From F23-B02 sp045599385 (lineage in GTDB: Bacteria > Bacillota > Clostridia > Oscillospirales > Oscillospiraceae), in NCBI GenBank assembly GCA_045599385.1, contig JAZRVW010000081.1:1-53535 (forward strand): DNA of 53,535 bases. The letters are read 5' to 3'. The notes under the pieces were generated by a model that saw nothing but the letters and a program-made list of their open reading frames with translations, searched no databases and was not told the origin of the DNA. Made by a program: the position numbers and the translations under genes. Shown piece by piece: positions 23,967 to 32,275 of the stretch (position 1 is its first letter; each line of letters opens with the position of its first letter).

Positions 23967-25439
23967 ATGGACGAGCTCAGCAACAGAAAGAAAAATCTTA
24001 TAATGTTCCCCCTGGGCACCGTGGGTCGTGACATGATGTACTTCCTCTTCACAAGCTGCATCATGACCTTCGTGCTTTTCACCCGCAGACTTACCGACGC
24101 CCAGTTTGCCGCCATTACGGCAATCGTCGTTGCGGCAAGAATTTTTGATGCACTCAATGACCCCATCATGGGCAATATCATTGAGCGTACACGCTCAAAG
24201 TGGGGCAAGTTCAAGCCCTGGCTTGTAATCGGCATTATCCTTTCCTGCTTTGTTGTTTACTTTGCCTTCAACACCGATCTGCAGGGCTGGAGCTTCGTGT
24301 GGTTCTTCGGCTTTATTTACTTCATGTATTCCATCGCCTACACCATGCACGACATCTCCTACTGGGGCATGGTTCCCTCCCTTTCCTCCGATGCTGACGC
24401 GCGTAACATGTTCACCTCCCGCGCAACCCTCTGCGCAGGCATCGGCGGCACCCTCGCCTCCGTGCTTATCCCCATGTTCACCGTGGGCGACATGGCTCTC
24501 GGCGGCTCCACAAAAACCGCCTACGGCATCATCGCTCTCATCATCTGCATCATCGCTCCCCTGTTCCTCTGCTTCACCATCTTCGGAGTAAGAGAAAACC
24601 GCAATTACACCGACGCTCCCCCCATCAGCTTCAAGAAGATAATCCGTACCATCGGCGGCAACAAGCAGCTCCTGTGGATATCCGTCATATTCCTGCTTCA
24701 GCAGATTGGCAACGGCTTCATCGTGGGCGGCATCGGACCTACATACATTTACTTTGACTTCGGCTACGACGGCGGTCTGGTATCTCTGTTCAGCATTATC
24801 GGCATGGCCGCCACCGCCTTCCTCATGATTTTCTACCCCGCAATTTCCCGCAAGGTAAACCGCAAGCCGCTTATGAAGCAGATGCTCATCATCTCTCTTG
24901 TGGGCTATGCAATTCTGCTTGTTGCGGCATTCTTCCTGCCCTCCAACATGGTCAAGTTCTGGGTTGTTGTTATCGGCTTCATGCTCTCCAACTTCGGTCA
25001 GTATTCCTACTACCTCATTATGATGATTTCCATCATGAACACCGTTGAATACAACGAGCTTACCACCGGCGAGCGCGACGAAGCAATCATTGCCTCCATG
25101 CGTCCCTTCATCACCAAGATGAGCTCCGCACTCATCGTTCTCATCACCAACGCAAGCTACCTCATCTTCGGCGTCACCAAGTACACCAACCAGATTTCCG
25201 ACTTTGAAAACAGCTGCTCCATGGGCGAAATCACCGAAGCCGTGAAGCTTGATTCCATCAGCCAAGTCATCAGCGGCGTTTCCGACGGTCAGGTACTCGG
25301 TCTGCTGCTCTGCATGGCTCTTCTGCCCTGCGCACTCATGGTTATATCCTATCTGCTGTACAAGAAGCACTACAAGCTCGACGAGGACGAATATGACCGC
25401 ATCTGCAAGGAGCTCGAAGCAAAGAAGGCCGCGGTATGA
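23967..25439 (+). CDS. GPH-family (MelB-like) glycoside/sugar:cation symporter
   Basis: A 490-residue, 12-segment membrane protein of the glycoside-pentoside-hexuronide group within the MFS. The diagnostic stretch NDPIMGNIIERTRSKWGKFKPWLVIG lies near residues 50-80 and includes the cation-site Asp; YWGMVPSLSSDADARNMFTSRA and NTVEYNELTTGERDEAI are the usual GPH loops. It should import a glycoside or sugar acid with Na+ or H+. It overlaps the PIG-L deacetylase gene by ATGA, so substrate and enzyme may belong together, for example an N-acetylated sugar. No glycosidase is adjacent. Confidence 0.92.
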   Translation: MDELSNRKKNLIMFPLGTVGRDMMYFLFTSCIMTFVLFTRRLTDAQFAAITAIVVAARIFDALNDPIMGNIIERTRSKWGKFKPWLVIGIILSCFVVYFAFNTDLQGWSFVWFFGFIYFMYSIAYTMHDISYWGMVPSLSSDADARNMFTSRATLCAGIGGTLASVLIPMFTVGDMALGGSTKTAYGIIALIICIIAPLFLCFTIFGVRENRNYTDAPPISFKKIIRTIGGNKQLLWISVIFLLQQIGNGFIVGGIGPTYIYFDFGYDGGLVSLFSIIGMAATAFLMIFYPAISRKVNRKPLMKQMLIISLVGYAILLVAAFFLPSNMVKFWVVVIGFMLSNFGQYSYYLIMMISIMNTVEYNELTTGERDEAIIASMRPFITKMSSALIVLITNASYLIFGVTKYTNQISDFENSCSMGEITEAVKLDSISQVISGVSDGQVLGLLLCMALLPCALMVISYLLYKKHYKLDEDEYDRICKELEAKKAAV

Positions 25440-26203
25440 GTCTTCTGAAAACCGTTCTGAAATTTGCCGCGCCCGCCCCGAAAATCGAGAGCTTCAGTCG
25501 CTTCCTCTTCATAGGTCCGCACCCCGATGACATCGAAATCGGCGCCGGCGCAACAGCGGCAAAGCTTGCCGCAGCGGGAAAAGAGGTCTGCTTTCTCGTG
25601 TGCATCGACGGGCGCTACGGTGACGGCGCCGCACCCTGCAAAGACGAAGAGCTTATTGCCCTGCGTCAGAGTGAGGCAAGGAAATCTGCCGAAATGCTGA
25701 ATGTTCACGACGTGCGTTTTCTCGGCTTCTGCGACGGCGGCTTCTACGAAGTGAAAGACCTTGAAGCAGAAATGGCGAGGATCATCGGTGACTTTAAGCC
25801 CGACGTTATTTTTGCTCCCGACCCCTGTGTCACAAGCGAATGCCACGCCGACCATCTCAACGTGGGCGCTGCCGCAAGGAAGCTTGCCTACTTTGCCCCC
25901 TACGGCAGCATCATGGGGCGCTACGGCACAGATTGCGCACCCGTTCAGGCCCTTGCATATTACATGACCGCAAAGGCAAATCAGTTCATCTGCACAAAGG
26001 GCTTTCTGCAAAAACAGCTTGACGCGATTTTCAAATCCCACCTCAGCCAGTTCCCCGAGGGCTGCGGCGATGCCAAGTCCATTTCCCTGTATCTTAAGCT
26101 GCGCGCATACAGCTTCGGTATGCGCAGAATGTGCGGCACCGCCGAAGGCTTCCGTGTTCTCGGTGTAACCCAGATGCACTGTCTGCCCGAGGCCGGCGAT
26201 TAA
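25436..26203 (+). CDS. PIG-L/LmbE family zinc-dependent deacetylase
   Basis: A 255-residue LmbE-fold protein. The metal motif is FIGPHPDDIEIGAGATAAKLAAAG (HPDD) near residue 30, the second site follows ECHADHLNVGAA (HxxH), and FAPDPCVTSE lies between. Such enzymes remove N-acetyl groups from GlcNAc-type sugars or small thiol conjugates. No signal peptide, so it is cytoplasmic. Translation is coupled to the symporter by a 4-base overlap, which suggests it deacetylates the imported compound; this is inference. Confidence 0.92.
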   Translation: MSLLKTVLKFAAPAPKIESFSRFLFIGPHPDDIEIGAGATAAKLAAAGKEVCFLVCIDGRYGDGAAPCKDEELIALRQSEARKSAEMLNVHDVRFLGFCDGGFYEVKDLEAEMARIIGDFKPDVIFAPDPCVTSECHADHLNVGAAARKLAYFAPYGSIMGRYGTDCAPVQALAYYMTAKANQFICTKGFLQKQLDAIFKSHLSQFPEGCGDAKSISLYLKLRAYSFGMRRMCGTAEGFRVLGVTQMHCLPEAGD

Positions 26204-26212
26204 AAAACCGTT

Positions 26213-26250
26213 AATCCGACCTTCAGGTCTGATTATAAATTTTATTTTTC
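26213..26250 (+). terminator. Terminator after the symporter/deacetylase pair
   Basis: A 10-base-pair stem with one mismatch (26213-26222 with 26225-26234) and a T-rich tail. Confidence 0.55.
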
Positions 26251-26263
26251 AGGAGAGTACTGT

Positions 26264-26299
26264 TTGAAAAAGTACAACACACCGGAGATTGTTGGCTGA
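26264..26299 (+). CDS. Possible 11-codon leader peptide
   Basis: TTG 26264 to TGA 26299 encodes MKKYNTPEIVG if read from TTG. AGGAG at 26251-26255 is 8 bases upstream, a good ribosome site, and the stop is followed directly by an 11-base-pair hairpin. The N terminus resembles the MKKYxxPE starts common in small clostridial peptides, but the chain stops after 11 residues. It could be a regulatory leader for the GNAT gene, a remnant of a longer peptide gene, or chance. Confidence 0.3.
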   Translation: MKKYNTPEIVG

Positions 26300-26300
26300 C

Positions 26301-26334
26301 CGGGAGGTTTGCAGACAATCAACCAAACCTCCCG
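26301..26334 (+). promoter_or_regulatory. Perfect hairpin in the GNAT leader
   Basis: CGGGAGGTTTG (26301-26311) pairs perfectly with CAAACCTCCCG (26324-26334) around a 12-base loop, between the short leader ORF and the GNAT ribosome site. There is no T run, so it is not a classic terminator. The left arm holds GGGAGG, an anti-SD-like purine run that is sequestered in the stem. Confidence 0.5.
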
Positions 26335-26376
26335 CCAAAGTGCAATTGAAGTCAACAATTTTCAGGAGGAAAAACA

Positions 26377-27003
26377 ATGAATAAAAATGACTGCACCATT
26401 CGCTTAGAAAAATACGAAGATTACAGAGAAGTCGAAAACCTTGTGAGAGAGGCATTCTGGAACGTTTACCGTCCGGGCTGCAGCGAGCACTTTGTTATTC
26501 ACGTGCTCAGAGATGACCCTGCATTTGTGAAGGAGCTTGACTTTGTCATGGAGCGCGGCGGCAGACTCATCGGACAGAATATGTTCATGCGTACCGTCAT
26601 TGACGCTGACAACGGCGGCACGGTTCCCGTTCTCACAATGGGGCCCATCGGCATTACTCCCGAGCTGAAGCGTAAGGGATACGGCAAAATGCTGCTGGAT
26701 TATTCCCTGCAAAAAGCCGCAGAATGCGGCTTCGGAGCAGTTCTGTTTGAGGGCAACATTGATTTCTACGGCAAAAGCGGTTTTGATTATGCCGAAAAAT
26801 TCGGTATCCGCTACCATGATTTGCCGGAGGACGCTGACGCCTCGTTCTTTCTCTGCAAAGAGCTTGTTCCCGGCTATCTTGACGGCATCACCGGCGTTTA
26901 TCAGACGCCGCAGGGCTATTATGTGGACGACTCCGATGTTGAGGAATTTGACAAAGGCTTCCCCGCCAAAGAGAAGCTGAGGCTTCCCGGACAGATTTTC
27001 TAA
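26377..27003 (+). CDS. GNAT-family N-acetyltransferase
   Basis: A 208-residue acyltransferase with the GNAT acetyl-CoA site: VLTMGPIGITPELKRKGYGKMLLDYSL (motif A, with the RKGYG turn) about residues 90-115, then FGAVLFEGNIDFYGKSGFDYAEKFG (motif B). The C-terminal ~60 residues after YHDLP are an extension common to one clostridial subgroup. AGGAGG upstream fixes the start. It follows an unusual leader with a hairpin. Acceptor unknown. Confidence 0.9.
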   Translation: MNKNDCTIRLEKYEDYREVENLVREAFWNVYRPGCSEHFVIHVLRDDPAFVKELDFVMERGGRLIGQNMFMRTVIDADNGGTVPVLTMGPIGITPELKRKGYGKMLLDYSLQKAAECGFGAVLFEGNIDFYGKSGFDYAEKFGIRYHDLPEDADASFFLCKELVPGYLDGITGVYQTPQGYYVDDSDVEEFDKGFPAKEKLRLPGQIF

Positions 27004-27013
27004 ACGAAGCACA

Positions 27014-27048
27014 CCTGCCGAAGAGTTTTTCTCTTCGGCAGGTTTTTT
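27014..27048 (+). terminator. Terminator of the GNAT gene
   Basis: A 12-base-pair perfect stem (27014-27025 with 27031-27042) and six T. Confidence 0.92.
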
Positions 27049-27158
27049 CATCAACGCAAGCTCCTTGAAAATTTTTACTTCAAAAATTTAAATTTTATTT
27101 GACCGCATAATGTAAAAGGTGTAAAATGGATATAATAAATCAATCGGAGGTGTATACA

Positions 27159-27992
27159 TTGAACAATACCCTGAGAAAGCTTCTCCCCGCCGCAGCCGTA
27201 CTGGGTGCAGCAGTGGGCGGACTTGTGTTCCTTGTGGCACCGGGCAGAATCAGCCGTTGGCAGAAGAAGCCCTTTATGTACCGCAACTTTGCCCACCGCG
27301 GCCTGCACAAGCGTGATAAATCCGTGCCCGAAAACTCCATCGCCGCCTTTGAGCGCGCCTCTGCCAAGGGCTACGGCATGGAGCTTGACGTTCAGCTTTC
27401 CAAGGACGGTCAGGTTGTTGTTTTCCACGACGACACGCTCAGCCGCGTCTGCGGAGTTGACAGCCGCGTTGACGAAAAGACATACGATGAGTTAAGACAA
27501 ATGAGCCTCTGCGGCACAGAGGAGGGCATTCCCCTTTTCTCCGAGGTGCTGAAAACCGTTCGCGGCCGAGGCCCGCTGATTGTTGAACTGAAAAACGGCA
27601 GAAGCAACAGAGAGCTTTGCGAAAAAACCTATGCTCTGCTGAAGGGCTACAGCGGCGAATACTGCATTGAAAGCTTCAATCCCTTCATCGTGCGCTGGTT
27701 CAGAAAGCACGCGCCCGAAATCGTGCGCGGCCAGCTTGCCAATCCACCCAAGGACTACAACGGTGAGGTAAGCGGCGTTACGGCATTCCTGCTGGGCAAC
27801 GTTCTGCTCAACTTCCTCGCCCGTCCCCAGTTCATCGCCTACAAGATTGCTCCCAAGCCCTTCACCGTTAAGCTGTGCGAGGCTCTGGGTGCCATGAAGG
27901 TCTGCTGGACCAGTCATGACTGGGTAAATGAAAAGAGCTACGACGTGGTTATCTTCGAGTACTACAAGCCCAAGCTTACATTCAAAAAATAA
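27159..27992 (+). CDS. Glycerophosphodiester phosphodiesterase family protein
   Basis: A 277-residue GDPD enzyme with an N-terminal membrane anchor (LLPAAAVLGAAVGGLVFLVAP). The catalytic start NFAHRGLHKRDKSVPENSIAAFERA carries the HR and the E of the family, followed by GYGMELDVQLSKDGQVVVFHDDTLSR (E-x-D and H). It hydrolyses glycerophosphodiesters to glycerol-3-phosphate and an alcohol, possibly recycling lipid or teichoic-acid fragments. I prefer TTG 27159 because CGGAGG is 8 bases upstream; an in-frame ATG at 27126 has a weak site and overlaps a TATAAT box at 27131. Confidence 0.92.
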   Translation: MNNTLRKLLPAAAVLGAAVGGLVFLVAPGRISRWQKKPFMYRNFAHRGLHKRDKSVPENSIAAFERASAKGYGMELDVQLSKDGQVVVFHDDTLSRVCGVDSRVDEKTYDELRQMSLCGTEEGIPLFSEVLKTVRGRGPLIVELKNGRSNRELCEKTYALLKGYSGEYCIESFNPFIVRWFRKHAPEIVRGQLANPPKDYNGEVSGVTAFLLGNVLLNFLARPQFIAYKIAPKPFTVKLCEALGAMKVCWTSHDWVNEKSYDVVIFEYYKPKLTFKK

Positions 27993-28021
27993 AAAAGAGT
28001 ACCTGATAGGTACTCTTTTTT
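27991..28021. terminator. Bidirectional terminator between GDPD and flavoprotein genes
   Basis: A 14-base-pair stem (27991-28004 with 28008-28021) with A and T ends that overlaps both stop codons. Confidence 0.92.
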
Positions 28022-29369
28022 ATTTTGCCGTAAATATCTCATCGTACTGCTGCGCCCATGCCTTGACGGCCTCAAGCTCGTATGTATCGGGCATCTTTTT
28101 GCAGACCTTGAGGATTTTCATTACGTCCTTCACAACGCGGATTCCTTTTTTGGTCAAATCCCTGTCCCCGAGAAGTCTTATGCCTCTGATTGGCAGCTTC
28201 CAGTCGAAGTTTATGAACTTCCACAGACTTGTATGGTTTGCGGTAATAGTCATTTCATGGTGGGTGAGTATGCCCTTGTCGATTGCATAGTCAAGCTGCT
28301 CACGGGAAATGCGGGTGAGCAGAAGCTTCACCGCCGCAAGAGGCGCTATGCCCGCGCCCATTTCCTTGTAGTAGGACTTCTGATACGCCCACAGGGCCTT
28401 TGCGGAGTAGTCATCGGCTTCCGCGTCGGCTATTGCTTCGGCAAGGAGCTTTGAGTTCTTTATGGCATTGCCGATGCCCGAGCCGATGATGGGAACGGTC
28501 ATAAAGGCGGAATCGCCGATGGCGGCATAGCCGTCAGCAACAAGAACCGAAAGGGGCTGGCGCACGGGAATCAGCACCATCTGACCGCCGCGCAGTCGGG
28601 TCGTGCCAAGCTGCGAATTTGTCTTGCGGAACTCCTCAGCGGCACGCTCGGCCTCCTCCACATCAAAGGGGTCCATGCGGCCGATTAGCAGGTCGGAGAA
28701 GGTATCCTCGGTTGCGACCCAGCCTATGCCGATGTGGTCTTCCTCAGGGAGAAGCATTACCTTGTACTTGTCCTCCACGGTATCGGGGTCAACGGGAAGG
28801 TCGTAGAAGGCGCGGTAAACGTAGAATTTTTCGCCCCACACGGCGTGCTTCTGAATGCCAAGCTCCTCGGGGAGATTTACGCGCACGGGTGACTCCGCAC
28901 CTGCCGCGTCAATGACCATGTCGCCCAGGAAAAAGCCCTTGTCGGTCTTTATTCCCGCAACGCGCCTGCCCTTCATAAGAGGCCCGAGGACATTGACGTT
29001 ATAAACAAGCTTTACGCCGCTTTTCTCGGCAAAGTCCACAAGCAGCTCATAGATGTCGCGGCGCTCCATTTTGATTTCCATCTGCTCGGGGTCATTGGGA
29101 ACGCGCTGGCGGATTTTATGCTCATCGTCGGTATGTGGGCCGAAGAAGGTCATGTCGATTTTCCATTCAAATTTGTTCTCGGCAGGTCGGGGACAGCCCA
29201 CAAGGTCAAGGGCCTTGGGGTCAAAGATGTCCGTCCAGTCGTAGCCCAGCTTTCCCTTTTCGCCGCGCTCGAATACGGTCACGTCAAAGCCGCGCTTTGC
29301 CAGAAGCGCCGCTGCGGTGAGGCCGCCGTGGCCTGCGCCCGCTACCAGTATTTTCTTTCCCATGTTCAT
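28020..29369 (-). CDS. FAD-dependent oxidoreductase, geranylgeranyl-reductase-like
   Basis: A 449-residue flavoprotein. The FAD-binding GAGHGG turn at residues ~11-16 is followed by VTVFERGEKGK; RRDIYELLVDFAEKSGVKL is the second FAD contact, and GDSAFMTVPIIGSGIGNAIKNSKLLAE is the GDxxxxxxPxxGxG flavin motif of GGR and aromatic hydroxylase-like enzymes. It begins with ATGA overlapping the pepF stop, so the two genes are cotranscribed. No clear redox partner or prenyl pathway gene is nearby. The substrate is unknown, and a lipid or prenyl double bond is only one option. Confidence 0.85.
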   Translation of the reverse strand: MNMGKKILVAGAGHGGLTAAALLAKRGFDVTVFERGEKGKLGYDWTDIFDPKALDLVGCPRPAENKFEWKIDMTFFGPHTDDEHKIRQRVPNDPEQMEIKMERRDIYELLVDFAEKSGVKLVYNVNVLGPLMKGRRVAGIKTDKGFFLGDMVIDAAGAESPVRVNLPEELGIQKHAVWGEKFYVYRAFYDLPVDPDTVEDKYKVMLLPEEDHIGIGWVATEDTFSDLLIGRMDPFDVEEAERAAEEFRKTNSQLGTTRLRGGQMVLIPVRQPLSVLVADGYAAIGDSAFMTVPIIGSGIGNAIKNSKLLAEAIADAEADDYSAKALWAYQKSYYKEMGAGIAPLAAVKLLLTRISREQLDYAIDKGILTHHEMTITANHTSLWKFINFDWKLPIRGIRLLGDRDLTKKGIRVVKDVMKILKVCKKMPDTYELEAVKAWAQQYDEIFTAK

Positions 29370-31174
29370 TCGCCTTCCTCGTTAAGCTTTTCAAGCTCGT
29401 CGACAAGCTCGCCGAAGAGCTTCAGCGCCTCGTTGACGGGCGCGGGGGTGCTCATATCAACGCCTGCGATTTTCAGCAGGGATATGGGGTCTGTGCTGCA
29501 GCCGCCTGAAAGGAAGCTTTTGTAGTCCTTCACGGCCTGCTCACCCTCGGTGAGAATGCGGTTTGCCAGCGCAACGGCAGCGGAAAAGCCCGTTGCGTAC
29601 TGGAAAACATAATAGTTATAGAAGAAATGCGGTATCCTCGCCCACTCAAGCGCGATTTCCTCATCGGAAATCATGTCGGGACCGAAATAAAGCTTATTAA
29701 GCTCAAGATACTTTTCGCACAGCGTGTCGGCGGTAAGTGTTTCGCCTGCCTCGCTCAGTCTGCCCATTTCGAGCTCAAACTCCGCAAACATTGTCTGGCG
29801 GTAGACGGTGCCTTTAAACTGGTCGAGGAAATGGTTTATGAGATAGGCGCGCTCTTTTCTGTCCGCAGTCTTTTTCAGCAGATGCCGCATGAGCAGCACC
29901 TCGTTGCAGGTGGAGGCAACCTCAGCAACGAAGATGACATAGTCAGAGGTGTTGACGGGCTGGTTTTTGCAGGAAAGGTAGCTGTGCAGAGCGTGTCCCA
30001 TTTCGTGCGCAAGGGTGAACTGGCTGTCGAGATTGTCCTTGTGGTTCAAAAGCACATAGGGGTGAGGTCTGCCCGCTCCGCTTGAATAGGCGCCGCCGCG
30101 CTTGCCCACGTTTTCGTAAACGTCAATCCAGCGGTTGCTGAAGCCTTCCTTAAGCATGTCGGTATAGTCCTCGCCCAGAACGGCAAGAGCCTCCAGAACG
30201 GTTTCCTTCGCCTGCTCAAAGCTTATTTCTCTGTCCGCGTCCGCAACGATGGGGGTATAGACATCGTACATGTGCAGCTCATCTACACCCAGCATTTTCT
30301 TCCGCAGGGCAACATAGCGGTACATCTTGTCCATGTTGCCGTGAACAGCTTCAATGAGATTGAGATAAACCGCAGTCGGCACCTCCGTGGCATCAAGGGC
30401 GGCTTCGAGAGTGGAGCCGTATTTTCTCGCCTCCGAGAAGAAGCGAAGCTGCTTGAACTGTGCGTCAAGGGTTGCGGCAACCGTGTTTTTAAACTCGCTC
30501 ATGCGTCCGTAATAAGCCTTGAAGGTGTTTTCGCGCAGGACGCGGTCGCTGCTCATAAGCAGCGGAACAAAGGTGCCGTCGGTGAGCGTGCGGACATTCC
30601 CTTCACCGTCTTTTACATCGGGGAAGCTCAGGTCTGCATCACGGAGGGTTGAGCCGATGCGGTCGGGGGAATCGGCCATTTCACCTGCGGCAGCAAGGAG
30701 CTTTTCCTCTGCGGGAGAAAGAATGTGTGCTTTTCTGCGGCGCATTCTGCTTATATTGCGGCGGTATATTTCAAGCTCGGGACACTCGGTGAAAAAGCGC
30801 TCCATTGTTTCGTCGTCGATGGCCATGATTTCGGGGCTTATAAAGGCGGCGGCGCTGCCGATATTAACCCACGCGCCCACCGCTTTGCCGCGCAAATCCT
30901 GATAAAAGCTGTTTGCCGTATCCTCGTCGCCGTGGCAGTTTGCGTAGGCGTAAAGCCTTTCCATGCGCAGAGTTATCTCATCATCAAGCTTCCAGCAGGC
31001 AAGCAGATTTTCCGCGCTTTCGCCCAGCTTTCCCTGAAATGCGGCAAGCTTTTCGGGATAGCCCTTCACCGCCTCGTATTCCGCGTTCCACGCCTCGTCG
31101 CTTTCAAACAAATCCTTAAGATTCCAGGTGTCCTTTTCGGGCACTTCACTGCGTTTTAAAATCGGTTTTTCCAT
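29366..31174 (-). CDS. pepF: Oligoendopeptidase F (M3B zinc metallopeptidase)
   Basis: A 602-residue cytoplasmic peptidase. The zinc motif HEMGH lies at 390-394 in FTLAHEMGHALHSYLS, with the third ligand in the downstream FVAEVASTCNE helix. The N-terminal helical domain and the YLNLIEAVHGNMDKMYRYVALRKKMLG stretch are typical. Full length for the family (about 600). It degrades oligopeptides. First in a two-gene unit with the flavoprotein. Confidence 0.96.
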   Translation of the reverse strand: MEKPILKRSEVPEKDTWNLKDLFESDEAWNAEYEAVKGYPEKLAAFQGKLGESAENLLACWKLDDEITLRMERLYAYANCHGDEDTANSFYQDLRGKAVGAWVNIGSAAAFISPEIMAIDDETMERFFTECPELEIYRRNISRMRRRKAHILSPAEEKLLAAAGEMADSPDRIGSTLRDADLSFPDVKDGEGNVRTLTDGTFVPLLMSSDRVLRENTFKAYYGRMSEFKNTVAATLDAQFKQLRFFSEARKYGSTLEAALDATEVPTAVYLNLIEAVHGNMDKMYRYVALRKKMLGVDELHMYDVYTPIVADADREISFEQAKETVLEALAVLGEDYTDMLKEGFSNRWIDVYENVGKRGGAYSSGAGRPHPYVLLNHKDNLDSQFTLAHEMGHALHSYLSCKNQPVNTSDYVIFVAEVASTCNEVLLMRHLLKKTADRKERAYLINHFLDQFKGTVYRQTMFAEFELEMGRLSEAGETLTADTLCEKYLELNKLYFGPDMISDEEIALEWARIPHFFYNYYVFQYATGFSAAVALANRILTEGEQAVKDYKSFLSGGCSTDPISLLKIAGVDMSTPAPVNEALKLFGELVDELEKLNEEGE

Positions 31175-31250
31175 ATTAATTACCTCCGTGGTAAATAATA
31201 TTCTGTGTTCATCTTATCACATTATATGCAGCTGTGCAAATTGCATTTTT

Positions 31251-31412
31251 ATACTAAACTCCAATAAGAAGAAGACAAAGATTTGCGAGGAAAAATGGTG
31301 CCGTATGAGGCGGCTTCCGCAGAGCATAATGGAGATATATGGTCAAGGAAGCTAACGAAGTGCAGCACCATTTTAACCGCAAAGATTGTCTGATTTCTAT
31401 TGGTGTTTAGTA
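31251..31412. repeat. Intergenic structured repeat, copy 3
   Basis: About 50-base inverted arms: ATACTAAAC at 31251 and GTTTAGTAT ending near 31412, then CCAATA, AGACAA, TTTGCG and AAAATGGTGC matching across the two arms with small loops. Inside is a perfect helix, GCTTCC (31313-31318) with GGAAGC (31347-31352), bracketing the unpaired GCAG (31319-31322), and followed by TAACG (31353-31357). These unpaired motifs are shared with copies at 3371 and 21538. It lies between the pepF start and the DUF1624 gene end. No flanking target-site duplication is obvious. Confidence 0.72.
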
Positions 31413-31421
31413 TGACGGCCA

Positions 31422-31447
31422 AAAAGAGCGCCCTTGGGCGCTCTTTT
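31422..31447 (-). terminator. Terminator of the envelope acyl-modification operon
   Basis: Stem AAAAGAGCGCCC (31422-31433) with GGGCGCTCTTTT (31436-31447) overlapping the stop codon of the DUF1624 gene, followed by five T on the minus strand. Confidence 0.85.
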
Positions 31448-32258
31448 ATATTGCCAGATGGAAGCCCAGAATCAGCAGAATGATGCTGAGCAGTACGGGG
31501 AGAATAATCTGATGCAGAATGTAAACCGCAAGGCTGTTGCGTCCCACAAAGGTGACAACATTGTTTTTGTAGCGTGAGCTTCTGAAAATGCTTTTTCTCT
31601 CGGAATAGAACTGCCGCCCCACAAACACGCCGATGAACACCTGACCGCCGAAAAGCAGAAGCGGGAAGCAGTCGCTGCCGCAGGTTGCCGTTCCTATAAT
31701 CGAACGGAGGATTGTGCCCGCGATGTGACCTTCGGAATAGGAAACATAGCCTGCATCGCCGAAGAGGACGGCGCCCACGGCGGCCATAACGAGTCCTACG
31801 GAGAGGAACACCCATTTGGAAAGCTTAAGCTTTTCCAGAAGACCTACGAGAATAAGCGCAAGGGCTATGCAATGAAGCACGCCGAAGGTGATGGTAATAT
31901 CCATATCACCCGTGATGAGTCCCACGACATAGGTGCCCGCGGTTACAAGCAGAGCCACGCCCATGAGCCGCAGACCGCGTTTGAGATTGCTTCTCGAAAG
32001 GGAGCAGCATACGCCCGTCAGCAGCATGAACACCGCGAGAACAACATAGCGTATATCCACGCGTAAGTCCATGCGCCAGTACTCCAGCGCCAGCCCTGCG
32101 ACTTTCCGTGCCGACTCACTCCGCGAGGGATAGTCGGAGAAAAACATGGGCAGCAGGCCCCAGAGGTTATACATGAGATGGTCGAAAATCATAAGCAGCA
32201 CCGCAATGCCGCGGAAAAGGTCCAGCTCGATTATTCGGTTTTCAAGACTTTTCTTCAC
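31446..32258 (-). CDS. DUF1624 / heparan-alpha-glucosaminide N-acetyltransferase-like membrane protein
   Basis: A 270-residue membrane protein with about seven to eight segments. RIIELDLFRGIAVLLMIFDHL at the N terminus is the DUF1624 signature, and GVLHCIALALILVG carries the conserved histidine region. The C terminus has NSLAVYILHQ, which resembles the ends of acyltransferase-3-like proteins. Relatives move acetyl groups from acetyl-CoA across the membrane. It is the last gene of an operon with MBOAT, DHHW and polysaccharide deacetylase genes, so a role in glycan acetylation is plausible. Confidence 0.85.
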   Translation of the reverse strand: MKKSLENRIIELDLFRGIAVLLMIFDHLMYNLWGLLPMFFSDYPSRSESARKVAGLALEYWRMDLRVDIRYVVLAVFMLLTGVCCSLSRSNLKRGLRLMGVALLVTAGTYVVGLITGDMDITITFGVLHCIALALILVGLLEKLKLSKWVFLSVGLVMAAVGAVLFGDAGYVSYSEGHIAGTILRSIIGTATCGSDCFPLLLFGGQVFIGVFVGRQFYSERKSIFRSSRYKNNVVTFVGRNSLAVYILHQIILPVLLSIILLILGFHLAI

Positions 32259-32275
32259 GGGCGGCGCTCCTTGCT

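Noticed and set aside
27126..27158. ATG 27126 as start of the GDPD gene
   Set aside because: It has a weak ribosome site and the interval contains a TATAAT box, whereas TTG 27159 has CGGAGG at correct spacing.
31251..31412. Copy 3 repeat as a small protein gene
   Set aside because: The frames within it are short, lack ribosome sites, and the sequence is explained better by inverted-repeat pairing.
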